A DNA stretch of 64,000 nucleotides from Streptomyces fumigatiscleroticus (GCF_014647975.1 NZ_BMQF01000002.1:372001-436000); one strand, 5' to 3'. Numbered from the stretch's first letter, positions 45,920 to 55,957 are shown. Translations and numbers: made by a program. The notes: generated by a model not told the origin, from the letters alone.

Positions 45920-45949
45920 GGGCGGGCGTTCCGCAGGGGGCGCCCGCCC
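45920..45949. terminator. Subtilase/anti-sigma shared terminator
   Basis: Arms GGGCGGGCG and CGCCCGCCC with a 12-base loop, followed on the plus strand by TTTCTCC. Confidence 0.85.
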
Positions 45950-45965
45950 TTTCTCCTGCGCGGGC

Positions 45966-46721
45966 TCATGAGCAGGTGAGCGTGCGGGACTCGGGCAGGG
46001 AGGCGGTGATCCAGGCGCGTTCGGGGGCGATCTCCTCCTCGCCGACGTAGACGGCGTCCGGCTGGGCCTCCTCGCGCTCCAGGCCGACCAGGACCCGGTC
46101 GCCCTCGCGCAGCCGGGGGTGGACGCCCTCCTCCACGACGAACGAAACCTGCTTCTGCCCCCGCTCCGGCTGGTAGGACCGGATGACGCGCAAGGTGATC
46201 CGGTACCGAACGGTGCCGGGGACCGGCTCGACGGCGGTGACCGTGCCCTCGGCGACCAGCCGGGCGCAGGCCAGATAGCGGGGGCTGCCGAAGGCGGTGG
46301 CGGCCTCCTTGGCACCGGAGTCGGCCTGGGCGCCGCTGGCCGCGGAGTCGTCGGCACCGCCGCCCTGGACCACCAGCCACGCCATGCCGGAGACCACGGC
46401 ACCCGCGCAGGCCACGGCGAGGGTGCCGAGGGCGAGGGTGAGGAAGCGGCGCCGGGGGCGTGTCCTCCGTACCGGCACCGCTGTCCCGTGCGCGGCCTGC
46501 GCGGCGGGCGCGGCGGAGGCGGCGGGCGCGACTTCTAGGGGCTCGCCCAGCGCCCGCCCGATCAGTCCCAGCTGCTCGCGCAGCAGCGCCACGTCGGCCA
46601 CCGCCGCCCGGTGCTCGGCCAGGACGGCGGCGTCCTCGCGGGCCCCGGGCGGCAGCGGCTCACCCGTGATCGCGGCCATCAGGGCGTCCGCTCCGGCACG
46701 GCTTTCGTGCTCGGCGGCCAT
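45966..46721 (-). CDS. Putative membrane anti-sigma factor
   Basis: 251 residues from ATG at 46721. A GTG at 46727 overlaps the sigma-factor TGA as GTGA and is an alternative start. The N-terminal cytoplasmic part of about 85 residues is helical and Ala-rich, without a zinc-finger His/Cys set. One membrane helix follows (FLTLALGTLAVACAGAVV), then an external domain with two Cys (YLACARL and the C-terminal LTCS) that could form a disulfide. Position directly after an ECF sigma gene is the main argument for an anti-sigma role. Confidence 0.75.
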   Translation of the reverse strand: MAAEHESRAGADALMAAITGEPLPPGAREDAAVLAEHRAAVADVALLREQLGLIGRALGEPLEVAPAASAAPAAQAAHGTAVPVRRTRPRRRFLTLALGTLAVACAGAVVSGMAWLVVQGGGADDSAASGAQADSGAKEAATAFGSPRYLACARLVAEGTVTAVEPVPGTVRYRITLRVIRSYQPERGQKQVSFVVEEGVHPRLREGDRVLVGLEREEAQPDAVYVGEEEIAPERAWITASLPESRTLTCS

Positions 46722-46723
46722 GG

Positions 46724-47260
46724 TCACACCACCTCGTCCTCGTGCAGGCGGGCGCGCAGGGCCCGTACGGCGGAGTGCAGTCTGCTCTTGACCGTGCCCT
46801 CCGGGACGCCGAGCTGCTCGGCGATGTCGCGCACCGGCAGGTCGGCGTAGAAGCGCAGGACGACGACCTGGCGCTGGGCGTCGGGCAGTCCGTCCAGCCC
46901 CTGGGCGACCGCGAGGGAGAGCACGCTGGTGTCCTCGCCCGAGGGGTGCTCCGACTGGCGCAGTGCGGCGAGGCGTTCGCCGAGCCGTTCCTGGCGGCGC
47001 TTGGCCCGGTGCCAGTCCATGGCCAGGTTGGAGGCGACGACCGCCGCCCACGCCGACACGTCCCGTGGTGCCTCCTGTCCGTTCGCGGCCCGTTCCAGCA
47101 GCCGCAGGCGGACCTGCTGCACCCCGTCCAGCAGGTCCGCCTGCGGTACTCCGCCCAGCGCGAGCACCGCCCGCACCCGGCGTTCCTGGGCCGCGTCCAG
47201 GGGATCGTCGGCGACGTCCTTCCCCCGGCCGCGGCGGGCCCTCCCGAGCAGCACAGCCAC
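46724..47260 (-). CDS. ECF RNA polymerase sigma factor
   Basis: 178 residues from GTG at 47260; a second GTG at 47254 has better ribosome-site spacing. Region 2 (AWAAVVASNLAMDWHRAKRR) and region 4 (LPDAQRQVVVLRFYADLPVRDIAEQLGVPEGTVKSRL, here split for reading) are both present, with the short linker of ECF sigmas and no sigma 1/3. It is followed by the putative anti-sigma gene with overlapping stop/start. An ECF-type promoter at 47287-47312 points into the gene, so it is probably autoregulated. Confidence 0.93.
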   Translation of the reverse strand: MAVLLGRARRGRGKDVADDPLDAAQERRVRAVLALGGVPQADLLDGVQQVRLRLLERAANGQEAPRDVSAWAAVVASNLAMDWHRAKRRQERLGERLAALRQSEHPSGEDTSVLSLAVAQGLDGLPDAQRQVVVLRFYADLPVRDIAEQLGVPEGTVKSRLHSAVRALRARLHEDEVV

Positions 47261-47286
47261 CCCTCCCCTCGCCGCGTTTCCCCTAT

Positions 47287-47312
47287 GACGCCGCTGTGGG
47301 CCGAAACGTTCG
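47287..47312 (-). promoter_or_regulatory. ECF-type promoter upstream of the sigma gene
   Basis: On the minus strand CGAAC (47308-47312) and CGTC (47287-47290) are separated by exactly 17 bases. This matches the general ECF consensus (GAAC at -35, CGTC at -10). Transcription would start about 20 bases before the GTG. Confidence 0.65.
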
Positions 47313-47387
47313 CCCGGCCGGGAAAGATCTCCCCGCGCTCCTCCCGCCCATCGACTTCACACCTTCTTCACTGCCACCATGTGCCCC

Positions 47388-49442
47388 ATGACGCACATCA
47401 CGAAAGGCGCCAACACCCTCGTTCCGGCCACCGCGTTGCGGGTCGCGGTGGGCCGGCAGGACGTTCCGGGGGCGCCGGTCGTGGACGCCTCCGCCCTGCT
47501 GCTGGACGCGGCGGGCAAGGTCCGCGGCGACACCGACTTCGTCTTCTACAACCAGCCCGCGCATCCGTCCGGGGCCGTACGGCACGCGGGCAGGGCCGAC
47601 GGGGGCGGACAGCTCGCCGAGTGGCTGGAGGTGGACCTGCCACGTGTGGAGCCCGCCGTGCAGCGGGTGCTGATCGCCGGTTCCTGCGACGGCGGGGTCT
47701 TCGGTCAGGTCCCGGGGCTGTATGTACAGGCGCTGACGCCCGAGGGCGGGGTCGTGGCGCACTACGCGGTGACCGACGCGTCGAGCGAGACGGCGTTCGT
47801 GCTCGGGGAGTTCTACCGCAGGAACGGGGAGTGGAAGTTCCGCGCGGTGGGGCAGGGCTACGACTCCGGTCTCGCCGGACTGGCGACGGACTTCGGGATC
47901 GCGGTGGAGGAGCCGGCACCCGTACCGATACCGGTGCCGGCACCGGCGGCCCCCGTCCCGGCCCCGGCCCCGGCCCCGGCCCCCGCCGTCCCCGCCCCCG
48001 TGCCCGCCCCGGTGGACGCCGTCCCCCACGCGTTCGGTCCCGAGTTCCCCCCGTACACCCAGCGCGGCCACGGCAACGGCGTGGTCTCCGTGGACGTCCC
48101 CCTGCCGCCGGGGCCGGTCGTCGTCGAGGCGTGGCACGAGGGGGACGGCTACTTCGGGATGCACACCCTGGGCCGCCGCAACAAGGACGAGGACCTGGTC
48201 TACAACTCCACCCTGCGCGACTTCCGCGGCCGCGCCCTGGTGCAGCCCCCGCAGAACCGTCCGCTGCGGCTGCGGGTGGAGGCGGACAACGACTGGACCG
48301 TGCTGGTCCAGCCGCTGTCGGTGCTCCGGCGGCTGGGCACCGCCCCCCTGACCGGCTACGGCCCCGAGGTCGTCGCCTACACGGGCACGGCGGCCGACCT
48401 GGACGTGGACTTCGCGGGCGACGAGGACGGCCAGGGCTACTTCGGCCTGAAGTCCCTCGACGCGGACCGGCTGCATGACCTCGACGACAACGACCTGCTG
48501 GTCAACGACACCGACCGGCTGCGCCAGACGGTGCCCCTGCCCGACGGCCCGCTGGTGCTGATGCTGGAGGCCGACGGCCCCTGGCAGCTCGCCGCCCGCC
48601 CCCTGCCCGTGTTCGACCAGACCGCCGCGCAGGCCGCCGGCGTCTACACCGGCCGCGGCGGGAAGACCGTCACCCTGGTCAACCCGGCCCCCGGACGCCC
48701 GGCGCTGCTGGAGTACGCCTTCGGCGACACCGGCGCGCTCTTCGGCCACCAGGTGCGGCTGCTCGACGAGTACGACGACGAGGAGGAGTTCCTCCAGGGC
48801 AACCGGCACGGCAACCACGGCCGCACCGTCCTCTTCCGCGCGGGCGAGCCCCAGGTGCGGCTGAAGCTGGCGGACGTGGGCGACTGGACCCTGCGCCTGC
48901 TGCCGATCGAGCAGGCGCCCGCGCTCACCGGTCCCGCCGAGGGCCGGGGCAGCACGGTCTTCCGCCACGACGGCCCGCCCATGCTGCTCGGGCTCCGCCG
49001 CACCACCTCCGACGAGGGGGAGCTGTCCACCCGGACGGTGCAGGCCGACGGCCAGACCCGGATCTCCGCCGACACCGCGGGCCGCCGGCGCCCGGTCGTC
49101 GGCCCGGTATGGGTCTCACCGGCCGGATACTGCTACGTCCAGGTGTCCGCCCCGGAGGAAACCGGCTGGCGGCTGGAACCGGCCGACCTGGCCACCGTGC
49201 CGGTCCTGGGGACGCTGGTGGAGGGCCAGGGCTATGGAGTCGTTCGTCACACCGGGCCCGAGGCCGAGGTGATGGTCAAGCACGAGCCGCGCGGCATGCT
49301 CGACCTGCCGGTCCTGTGGGAACTGGACGAACGCCTGGAACCGGTGCGCCGGATCAGTACGGCTTCCGGTCTCCAGCGCCTTCCGGGCGGATATCTCCAG
49401 ATGCGGACCTCCGGCCGCTGGACCCTTCAGGCCCGCGGCTGA
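47388..49442 (+). CDS. TerD-domain protein with five C-terminal beta repeats
   Basis: 684 residues from ATG at 47388 (an ATG at 47379 is possible). Residues 1-185 are a TerD domain: TKGANTLVP, VVDASALLLDAAGKVRGDTD with the Asp pattern of TerD calcium sites, FVFYNQP, and FYRRNGEWKFRAVGQGYDSG. A Pro/Ala linker (about 190-222) follows. The remaining 460 residues read as five similar units of about 90 residues, each closing with a Trp motif: NDWTVLVQP (302), GPWQLAARP (396), GDWTLRLLP (498), TGWRLEPAD (591) and GRWTLQARG (678). No signal peptide or membrane helix. TerD proteins act in tellurite/stress responses; the repeats are not recognised. Divergent from the ECF pair. Confidence 0.88.
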   Translation: MTHITKGANTLVPATALRVAVGRQDVPGAPVVDASALLLDAAGKVRGDTDFVFYNQPAHPSGAVRHAGRADGGGQLAEWLEVDLPRVEPAVQRVLIAGSCDGGVFGQVPGLYVQALTPEGGVVAHYAVTDASSETAFVLGEFYRRNGEWKFRAVGQGYDSGLAGLATDFGIAVEEPAPVPIPVPAPAAPVPAPAPAPAPAVPAPVPAPVDAVPHAFGPEFPPYTQRGHGNGVVSVDVPLPPGPVVVEAWHEGDGYFGMHTLGRRNKDEDLVYNSTLRDFRGRALVQPPQNRPLRLRVEADNDWTVLVQPLSVLRRLGTAPLTGYGPEVVAYTGTAADLDVDFAGDEDGQGYFGLKSLDADRLHDLDDNDLLVNDTDRLRQTVPLPDGPLVLMLEADGPWQLAARPLPVFDQTAAQAAGVYTGRGGKTVTLVNPAPGRPALLEYAFGDTGALFGHQVRLLDEYDDEEEFLQGNRHGNHGRTVLFRAGEPQVRLKLADVGDWTLRLLPIEQAPALTGPAEGRGSTVFRHDGPPMLLGLRRTTSDEGELSTRTVQADGQTRISADTAGRRRPVVGPVWVSPAGYCYVQVSAPEETGWRLEPADLATVPVLGTLVEGQGYGVVRHTGPEAEVMVKHEPRGMLDLPVLWELDERLEPVRRISTASGLQRLPGGYLQMRTSGRWTLQARG

Positions 49443-50600
<1,158 letters not shown>

Positions 50601-50620
50601 TCCGGCATGCCGTACGCCTC

Positions 50621-50657
50621 GCGGGGGCGGTCACCGTGCGACGGTGACCGCCCCCGC
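50621..50657. terminator. asd/MFS terminator embedded in the MFS 3' end
   Basis: A perfect 17-base stem (GCGGGGGCGGTCACCGT with its complement) and 3-base loop. The last eight codons and the stop of the MFS gene lie inside it. Confidence 0.88.
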
Positions 50658-51848
50658 GGCGTGTTCGGCGTGCAGCACGGCCGGCAGCGCGAGCAGCGCC
50701 AGCGCCGCGCCGAGGAAGAGCACCTGCGGCAGGCCGAGGCTGTCCGTGATCCGCCCGCCGGTGAACGCGCCCAGCGCGATCGCCGTGTTGAACACCCCGG
50801 CGAACAGCCCCGACACCGCCTCCCCGGACGACGGCGCCGCCGCCGCCAGCCAGCTCTGCGCGGAGACGGAGAAGCCGCCGTACAGCAGGCCCCACATCAG
50901 GAGCAGGACCGCCGACGCGGGGAGCGAGCCGCCGGCCGGCACCAGCAGCGCCACGGCCGTGCCCAGCCCCGCGGAGACCACCAGCAGCGCCCGGCGCGGG
51001 TCGCGGGCCGCGAGCGCGCCGGCCAGGAAGGTGCCCGCGACGCCCGCGACGCCGTAGCCGAGGAGCAGCAGGCTGATCAGGCCGGCTCCGGCGCCGGGGA
51101 CGCGTTCCAGGACCGGGCGGACATAGGTGTACGCGGCGAAGTGGCCGGTGATCAGCAGGGCCGCCGCCGGCAGGCCGCGCGAGACCGGCCCGAGGCGGAG
51201 CAGCAGCCCGAAGGTGCCGAGCCGGACGGGCCGCTCGGCACGCAGCCGCGGCAGGGCCGGCCGGAGCACGGCCGCCACGGCCGTGGAGAGCAGCGCCAGC
51301 GCGGCGAAGGACCAGCGCCAGCCCGCGAGCGAGCCGAGGATCGTGCCCGCCGGGACGCCGAGCACCGAGGCCACCGCGATCCCGCTGAAGACGACCGAGG
51401 TGGCCCGCCCGACCGAGCACGGCGGCACGAGCCGTACGGCCAGCCCGGCGGCCACCGCCCACACCCCGCCGATGCACACGCCGACCAGGGCGCGGGCGAG
51501 CAGCAGGACGGCGAAGTCCGTGGCCAGCGCGGACAGCAGATTGGCCGCCGCCAGCAGGAGCAGCAGCCCGCACAGCACCGCGCGCCGGTCGGCGCGGCGC
51601 ACGGCCAGCGGCAGCAGCGGGGCGCCCACCGCCGCGACCAGACCGGGCAGGGTGAGGGCCAGGCCCGCGGTGCCGGCCGAGACGCCGAGGCCCGCGCCGA
51701 GCGAGGTGAGCAGCCCGACGGGGAGCATCTCGGTGGTGACGACCGCGAACGTGGCGGCGGTCAGGGCGAACACCGCCGCCCATGGGCGGGGATGTCCGCC
51801 ACCGGCCGGCCTGCCCGGCCGCATCGTGTTCCGGATGGTTGAGGACAT
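50631..51848 (-). CDS. MFS drug/metabolite exporter (DHA1-like)
   Basis: 405 residues from ATG at 51848, with AAGGTGGGGG directly upstream. Twelve hydrophobic helices. The first (AAVFALTAATFAVVTTEMLP) ends in the TEMLPVGLL pattern of the AraJ/DHA1 group, and the helix 4-5 segment LARALVGVCIGGVWAVAAG is typical. Proton-driven exporter; substrate unknown. It follows the DUF1203 gene by 65 bases on the same strand (likely operon). Confidence 0.9.
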   Translation of the reverse strand: MSSTIRNTMRPGRPAGGGHPRPWAAVFALTAATFAVVTTEMLPVGLLTSLGAGLGVSAGTAGLALTLPGLVAAVGAPLLPLAVRRADRRAVLCGLLLLLAAANLLSALATDFAVLLLARALVGVCIGGVWAVAAGLAVRLVPPCSVGRATSVVFSGIAVASVLGVPAGTILGSLAGWRWSFAALALLSTAVAAVLRPALPRLRAERPVRLGTFGLLLRLGPVSRGLPAAALLITGHFAAYTYVRPVLERVPGAGAGLISLLLLGYGVAGVAGTFLAGALAARDPRRALLVVSAGLGTAVALLVPAGGSLPASAVLLLMWGLLYGGFSVSAQSWLAAAAPSSGEAVSGLFAGVFNTAIALGAFTGGRITDSLGLPQVLFLGAALALLALPAVLHAEHAAGAVTVAR

Positions 51849-51913
51849 GCCCCCACCTTTCGGCGCCGGACGGGCCGGGGACAACACCCTGGGTGGGGTG
51901 CCCGTGGCACCCC

Positions 51914-52447
51914 CTATGGGCGGCGCACCTCGTACAGGAAGCACCCGTACTCGACCGCCCGGACATGGACCAGCGCCACCCGGGGGTCGGCGAACGCCTC
52001 CTCGAACGCCGGGACGAACTCCTCCGGGCCGCTCACCAGGCGTCCGCCCAGGATGCGGCCGTCGGCGGAGTAGCGGCGGACCGTGCGGTGGCTGTTGGTG
52101 AAGGGCAGGCCGTCCCGCGCGTCCGGCCCCGGGCACCGGCCGGCGTGGACGAACACCGGTCCCTGCTCGTCGTAGGCGGCCGGGTCGGCGCCCGTCCGTG
52201 CGGCCCAGCGGCGCAGCGGCGCGTAGGAGACCAGGGCGATCCGCTCTCCCGGCCGGCTGTGCCGCAGACAGCAGCGCAGGGGGGTGCCGCCCTCGTCGTC
52301 GGTGACGGGAACGGGCGGGCGGCCGGCGTCGTCGGCCGCCCGCAGCTCCTCCAGGACCGCCGGGCCGATGGGCCGCACGGTGTACGCGGGGGGCGCCGCA
52401 GGGGGTGTCGCGGCCGGCGTGGCGGTCGGCGTCGTGTGCGTCGTCAT
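51914..52447 (-). CDS. DUF1203-family protein
   Basis: 177 residues from ATG at 52447. After a Thr/Pro/Ala-rich leader of about 20 residues comes the domain with LRCCLRHSRPGERIALVSY, GPVFVHAGRC and LVHVRAVEYGCFLYEVR. These motifs match DUF1203, a cytoplasmic family of unknown function. Upstream of the MFS exporter on the same strand and divergent from aminopeptidase copy 2. Confidence 0.85.
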   Translation of the reverse strand: MTTHTTPTATPAATPPAAPPAYTVRPIGPAVLEELRAADDAGRPPVPVTDDEGGTPLRCCLRHSRPGERIALVSYAPLRRWAARTGADPAAYDEQGPVFVHAGRCPGPDARDGLPFTNSHRTVRRYSADGRILGGRLVSGPEEFVPAFEEAFADPRVALVHVRAVEYGCFLYEVRRP

Positions 52448-52559
52448 GTGTCCAGGGTCGCGGGCTCACGCGCCGCGTACCGGCGGGATCCGGACATCGC
52501 GCTCCCCTCGGCTCCCGTGGAAGGATGGCGCAACCCACACATAACGAGGAGATGACCGC

Positions 52560-55136
52560 GTGCCTGGCACAAACCTGACTCGCGAAGAGGCGCAGCAGCG
52601 GGCGAAGCTGCTCACCGTTGACTCGTACGAGATCGAACTCGACCTCTCCGGTGCGCAGGGCGAGGGAGGCACTTTCCGTTCCGTCACCACGGTACGGTTC
52701 GACGTCGCCGGGACCGGCGCGGAGTCCTTCATCGACCTGGTGGCTCCCGCCGTGCACGAGGTGACCCTGAACGGGGACGCCCTCGACCCGGCCGAGGTCT
52801 TCGAGGACTCCCGGATCGCCCTGCCCGGGCTGCTGGAGGGCCGCAATGTCCTCCGCGTCGTCGCCGACTGCGCGTACACCAACACCGGCGAGGGCCTGCA
52901 CCGGTTCGTCGACCCGGTCGACGACCAGGCCTATCTGTACACCCAGTTCGAGGTCCCGGACGCCCGCCGGGTCTTCGCCAGCTTCGAACAGCCGGACCTG
53001 AAGGCGACCTTCCGGTTCACCGTGAAGGCGCCGGAGGGCTGGACCGTCATCTCCAACTCGCCCACCCCGGAGCCGAAGGACAACGTCTGGTCCTTCGAGC
53101 CGACGCCGCGTATCTCGACGTACATCACGGCCCTGATCGCCGGCCCGTACCACTCGGTGCACAGCGTGTACGAGAAGGACGGCCGTACCGTCCCGCTCGG
53201 CATCTACTGCCGTCCCTCGCTCGCCGAGCACCTCGACTCGGACGCGATCTTCGAGGTGACCCGGCAGGGCTTCGACTGGTTCCAGGAGAAGTTCGACTAC
53301 GCGTACCCGTTCGAGAAGTACGACCAGCTCTTCGTGCCGGAGTTCAACGCCGGCGCGATGGAGAACGCGGGCGCGGTCACCATCCGCGACCAGTACGTCT
53401 TCCGCTCCAAGGTGACGGACGCGGCGTACGAGACGCGCGCGGAGACCGTTCTGCACGAGCTGGCCCACATGTGGTTCGGCGATCTGGTCACCATGGAGTG
53501 GTGGAACGACCTGTGGCTGAACGAGTCGTTCGCCACCTACACCTCCATCGCCTGCCAGGCCGCCGCGCCCGGCTCGCGCTGGCCGCACGCCTGGACGACG
53601 TTCGCCAACTCCATGAAGACCTGGGCGTACCGGCAGGACCAGCTGCCCTCCACGCACCCGATCATGGCGGACATCCGCGACCTGGACGACGTGCTCGTCA
53701 ACTTCGACGGCATCACCTACGCCAAGGGCGCCTCCGTGCTGAAGCAGCTGGTCGCCTACGTCGGCGAGGACGAGTTCTTCCGCGGCGTGCAGGCCTACTT
53801 CAAGCGGCACGCGTACGGCAACACGCGCCTGTCCGACCTGCTCGGCGCCCTGGAGGAGACCTCCGGCCGGGATCTGAAGACCTGGTCGAAGAAGTGGCTG
53901 GAGACGGCCGGCATCAACATCCTGCGCCCGGAGATCGAGACGGACGCCGACGGCGTCATCACCTCCTTCGCCGTCCGCCAGGAGGCCCCCGCGCTGCCGC
54001 CCGGCGCCAAGGGCGAGCCGACGCTGCGCCCGCACCGCATCGCGGTCGGCCTCTACGACCTCGACGCCGAGGGCCGGCTGGTGCGCGGCGAGCGCGTGGA
54101 GCTGGACGTCGACGGCGAGCTGACGGCCGTACCGCAGCTGGTGGGCAAGGGCCGCCCGGCGGTGGTGCTGCTCAACGACGACGACCTGTCGTACGCCAAG
54201 GTCCGCCTGGACGAGCAGTCGCTGGCCTTCGTCACCGAGCACCTCGGCGACTTCACGGAGTCCCTGCCGCGGGCACTGTGCTGGGCGTCGGCGTGGGACA
54301 TGACCCGGGACGCGGAGCTGGCCACCCGTGACTACCTGTCGCTGGTGCTCTCCGGTATCGGCAAGGAGTCCGACATCGGTGTCGTGCAGTCGCTCCAGCG
54401 CCAGGTGAAGCTGGCGATCGAGCTGTACGCCGCCCCCGACGCCCGCGAGACGCTCCTCGCCCGCTGGACGGAGGCCACGCTGACCCATCTGCGGGCCGCC
54501 GCGCCGGGCGGCGACCACCAGCTGGCCTGGGCACGGGCCTTCGCGGCGACGGCGCGCACGCAGGAGCAGCTCGACCTGTTGCAGGGTCTGCTGGACGGTT
54601 CCCAGGCGATCGAGGGCCTGGCCGTCGACACGGAGCTGCGCTGGGCGTTCGTGCAGCGGCTCGCGGCCGTGGGCCGGTTCGGCGAGGCGGAGATCGCGGC
54701 CGAGTACGAGCGGGACCGGACCGCGGCCGGTGAGCGGCACGCGGCCACGGCCCGTGCCGCCCGCCCGACGCCCGAGGCCAAGACGGAGGCCTGGGCGTCG
54801 GTCGTGGAGTCCGACAAGCTGCCCAACGCCGTCCAGGAGGCGGTGATCGGCGGCTTCGTCCAGACCGGCCAGCGCGAGCTGCTGGCGCCGTACACGGACC
54901 GGTACTTCGAGGTGCTCAAGGACGTCTGGGAGTCCCGCTCGCACGAGATGGCCCAGCAGATCGTGGTCGGGCTCTACCCGTCGGTGCAGGTGTCCGAGGA
55001 GACGCTGCGCAAGACGGACGCCTGGCTGGCCTCGGCGCAGCCCGTCCCGGCACTGCACCGCCTGATCTCCGAGTCCCGCGCGGGTGTGGAGCGGGCCCTG
55101 AGGGCGCAGGCGGCGGACGCGGCGGCCGCGCGGTAG
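52560..55136 (+). CDS. pepN: M1-family aminopeptidase N, copy 2
   Basis: 858 residues from GTG at 52560 (VPGTNLTREEAQQRA), with GAGGAG upstream. Zinc site HELAHMWFGDLVTMEWW and Glu ligand in LWLNESFATY; substrate motif GAMENAG. Clearly paralogous to the 35975 copy across the full length, including the C-terminal helical domain, with scattered differences. Cytoplasmic aminopeptidase. Which copy is the standard Streptomyces pepN cannot be decided here; both have complete catalytic sets. Confidence 0.95.
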   Translation: MPGTNLTREEAQQRAKLLTVDSYEIELDLSGAQGEGGTFRSVTTVRFDVAGTGAESFIDLVAPAVHEVTLNGDALDPAEVFEDSRIALPGLLEGRNVLRVVADCAYTNTGEGLHRFVDPVDDQAYLYTQFEVPDARRVFASFEQPDLKATFRFTVKAPEGWTVISNSPTPEPKDNVWSFEPTPRISTYITALIAGPYHSVHSVYEKDGRTVPLGIYCRPSLAEHLDSDAIFEVTRQGFDWFQEKFDYAYPFEKYDQLFVPEFNAGAMENAGAVTIRDQYVFRSKVTDAAYETRAETVLHELAHMWFGDLVTMEWWNDLWLNESFATYTSIACQAAAPGSRWPHAWTTFANSMKTWAYRQDQLPSTHPIMADIRDLDDVLVNFDGITYAKGASVLKQLVAYVGEDEFFRGVQAYFKRHAYGNTRLSDLLGALEETSGRDLKTWSKKWLETAGINILRPEIETDADGVITSFAVRQEAPALPPGAKGEPTLRPHRIAVGLYDLDAEGRLVRGERVELDVDGELTAVPQLVGKGRPAVVLLNDDDLSYAKVRLDEQSLAFVTEHLGDFTESLPRALCWASAWDMTRDAELATRDYLSLVLSGIGKESDIGVVQSLQRQVKLAIELYAAPDARETLLARWTEATLTHLRAAAPGGDHQLAWARAFAATARTQEQLDLLQGLLDGSQAIEGLAVDTELRWAFVQRLAAVGRFGEAEIAAEYERDRTAAGERHAATARAARPTPEAKTEAWASVVESDKLPNAVQEAVIGGFVQTGQRELLAPYTDRYFEVLKDVWESRSHEMAQQIVVGLYPSVQVSEETLRKTDAWLASAQPVPALHRLISESRAGVERALRAQAADAAAAR

Positions 55137-55152
55137 CCCCGCGCACGGCAAC

Positions 55153-55193
55153 AGGGGCGCCCGGTACGGCACCGGGCGCCCCTTCGCTGTGCG
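55153..55193 (+). terminator. Terminator of aminopeptidase copy 2
   Basis: Arms AGGGGCGCCCGGT and ACCGGGCGCCCCT with a short loop, 17 bases after the stop. Confidence 0.88.
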
Positions 55194-55298
55194 GCCGTCC
55201 GTTCCGTGTGACCGCGGACGGGGCCCCGTGCCCGGAAGGCTGGCGGCGGCCATGAAGGGCCCCTTCGGCGGGAGAGCGGGACCGAGGGATTCAGTCAG

Positions 55299-55330
55299 CG
55301 GCAAGTAGCTTAGCGATAAGCTACTTGCCG
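55299..55330 (+). promoter_or_regulatory. MarR operator: 14-base-arm palindrome
   Basis: Perfect arms CGGCAAGTAGCTTA (55299-55312) and TAAGCTACTTGCCG (55317-55330) with GCGA between, 49 bases before the MarR start. A third related segment, CTAAGCTGCTCTCTTGCCGG (55331-55350), follows directly. Its AT content and symmetry are strikingly unlike the flanks. Autoregulation by the adjacent MarR is the obvious reading. Confidence 0.8.
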
Positions 55331-55378
55331 CTAAGCTGCTCTCTTGCCGGCGAGCGTACGGCGGCCGATACTCGGCCC

Positions 55379-55897
55379 ATGACCTCTGGCCCGCGGCAGC
55401 GCAAGGACCCCGTCGACGCGATCATCGAGCAGTGGGCCGGGGTGCGGCCCGATCTCGACACCCGGGCGATGGAGGTCTTCGGGCGGATCTTCCGGCTCTC
55501 CCGCGCCATGAGCGACCGCATGGAGGCGGCGTACGCGCCCTTCGGCATCTCGCGCGGCGAGTTCGACGTGCTGGCGACCCTGCGCCGCGCCGGCCGGCCC
55601 CACACCCTCTCCCCCCGCCAGCTCTCCGCCGCCCTCATGCTCACCACGGGCGGGATGACCGGCCGCCTCGACAAGCTGGAACGGGCGGGGCTGCTGCGCC
55701 GCTCCCCCGACCCGCACGACCGCCGCGCCCTTCAGGTGACGCTCACCGAAAAGGGGCTGCACCTCATCGACGAGGCGGTCGGCGCCGGCCTCGCCGCCCA
55801 GACGGAGGCCCTGTCCGCGCTGGACGACGAACGGGCCGGCCAACTGGCCGCGCTGCTGCGGGAACTGCTCGCCGGAACACCCCAGACGCACCGCTAG
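55379..55897 (+). CDS. MarR-family transcriptional regulator
   Basis: 172 residues from ATG at 55379. Winged-helix core with LSPRQLSAALMLTTGGMTGRL as recognition region and the wing motif SPDPHDRRALQVTLTEKG. N-terminal dimer helices precede it (DAIIEQWAGVRPD). MarR proteins usually repress an efflux or oxidative gene and release on binding phenolic or drug ligands. Convergent with the FAD monooxygenase gene; its operator is described at 55299-55330. Confidence 0.95.
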   Translation: MTSGPRQRKDPVDAIIEQWAGVRPDLDTRAMEVFGRIFRLSRAMSDRMEAAYAPFGISRGEFDVLATLRRAGRPHTLSPRQLSAALMLTTGGMTGRLDKLERAGLLRRSPDPHDRRALQVTLTEKGLHLIDEAVGAGLAAQTEALSALDDERAGQLAALLRELLAGTPQTHR

Positions 55898-55919
55898 CGC
55901 CACCGGTCCGGTACCGGAC

Positions 55920-55951
55920 GCGCCACGGGCCGGGTACCGGACCCGTGGCGC
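55920..55951. terminator. MarR/monooxygenase shared terminator
   Basis: Arms GCGCCACGGG and CCCGTGGCGC enclose a GTACC-containing loop between converging genes. Confidence 0.8.
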
Positions 55952-55957
55952 TCCCGC

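Noticed and set aside
45966..47051. 361-residue open frame extending the anti-sigma gene
   Set aside because: The extra N-terminus is an Arg/Pro-rich shadow of the sigma gene in another frame.
50631..55304. 1557-residue open frame antisense to aminopeptidase copy 2
   Set aside because: High-GC antisense shadow that runs into the MFS gene. Aminopeptidase motifs on the plus strand are decisive, and the MFS gene has its own ribosome site at 51848.
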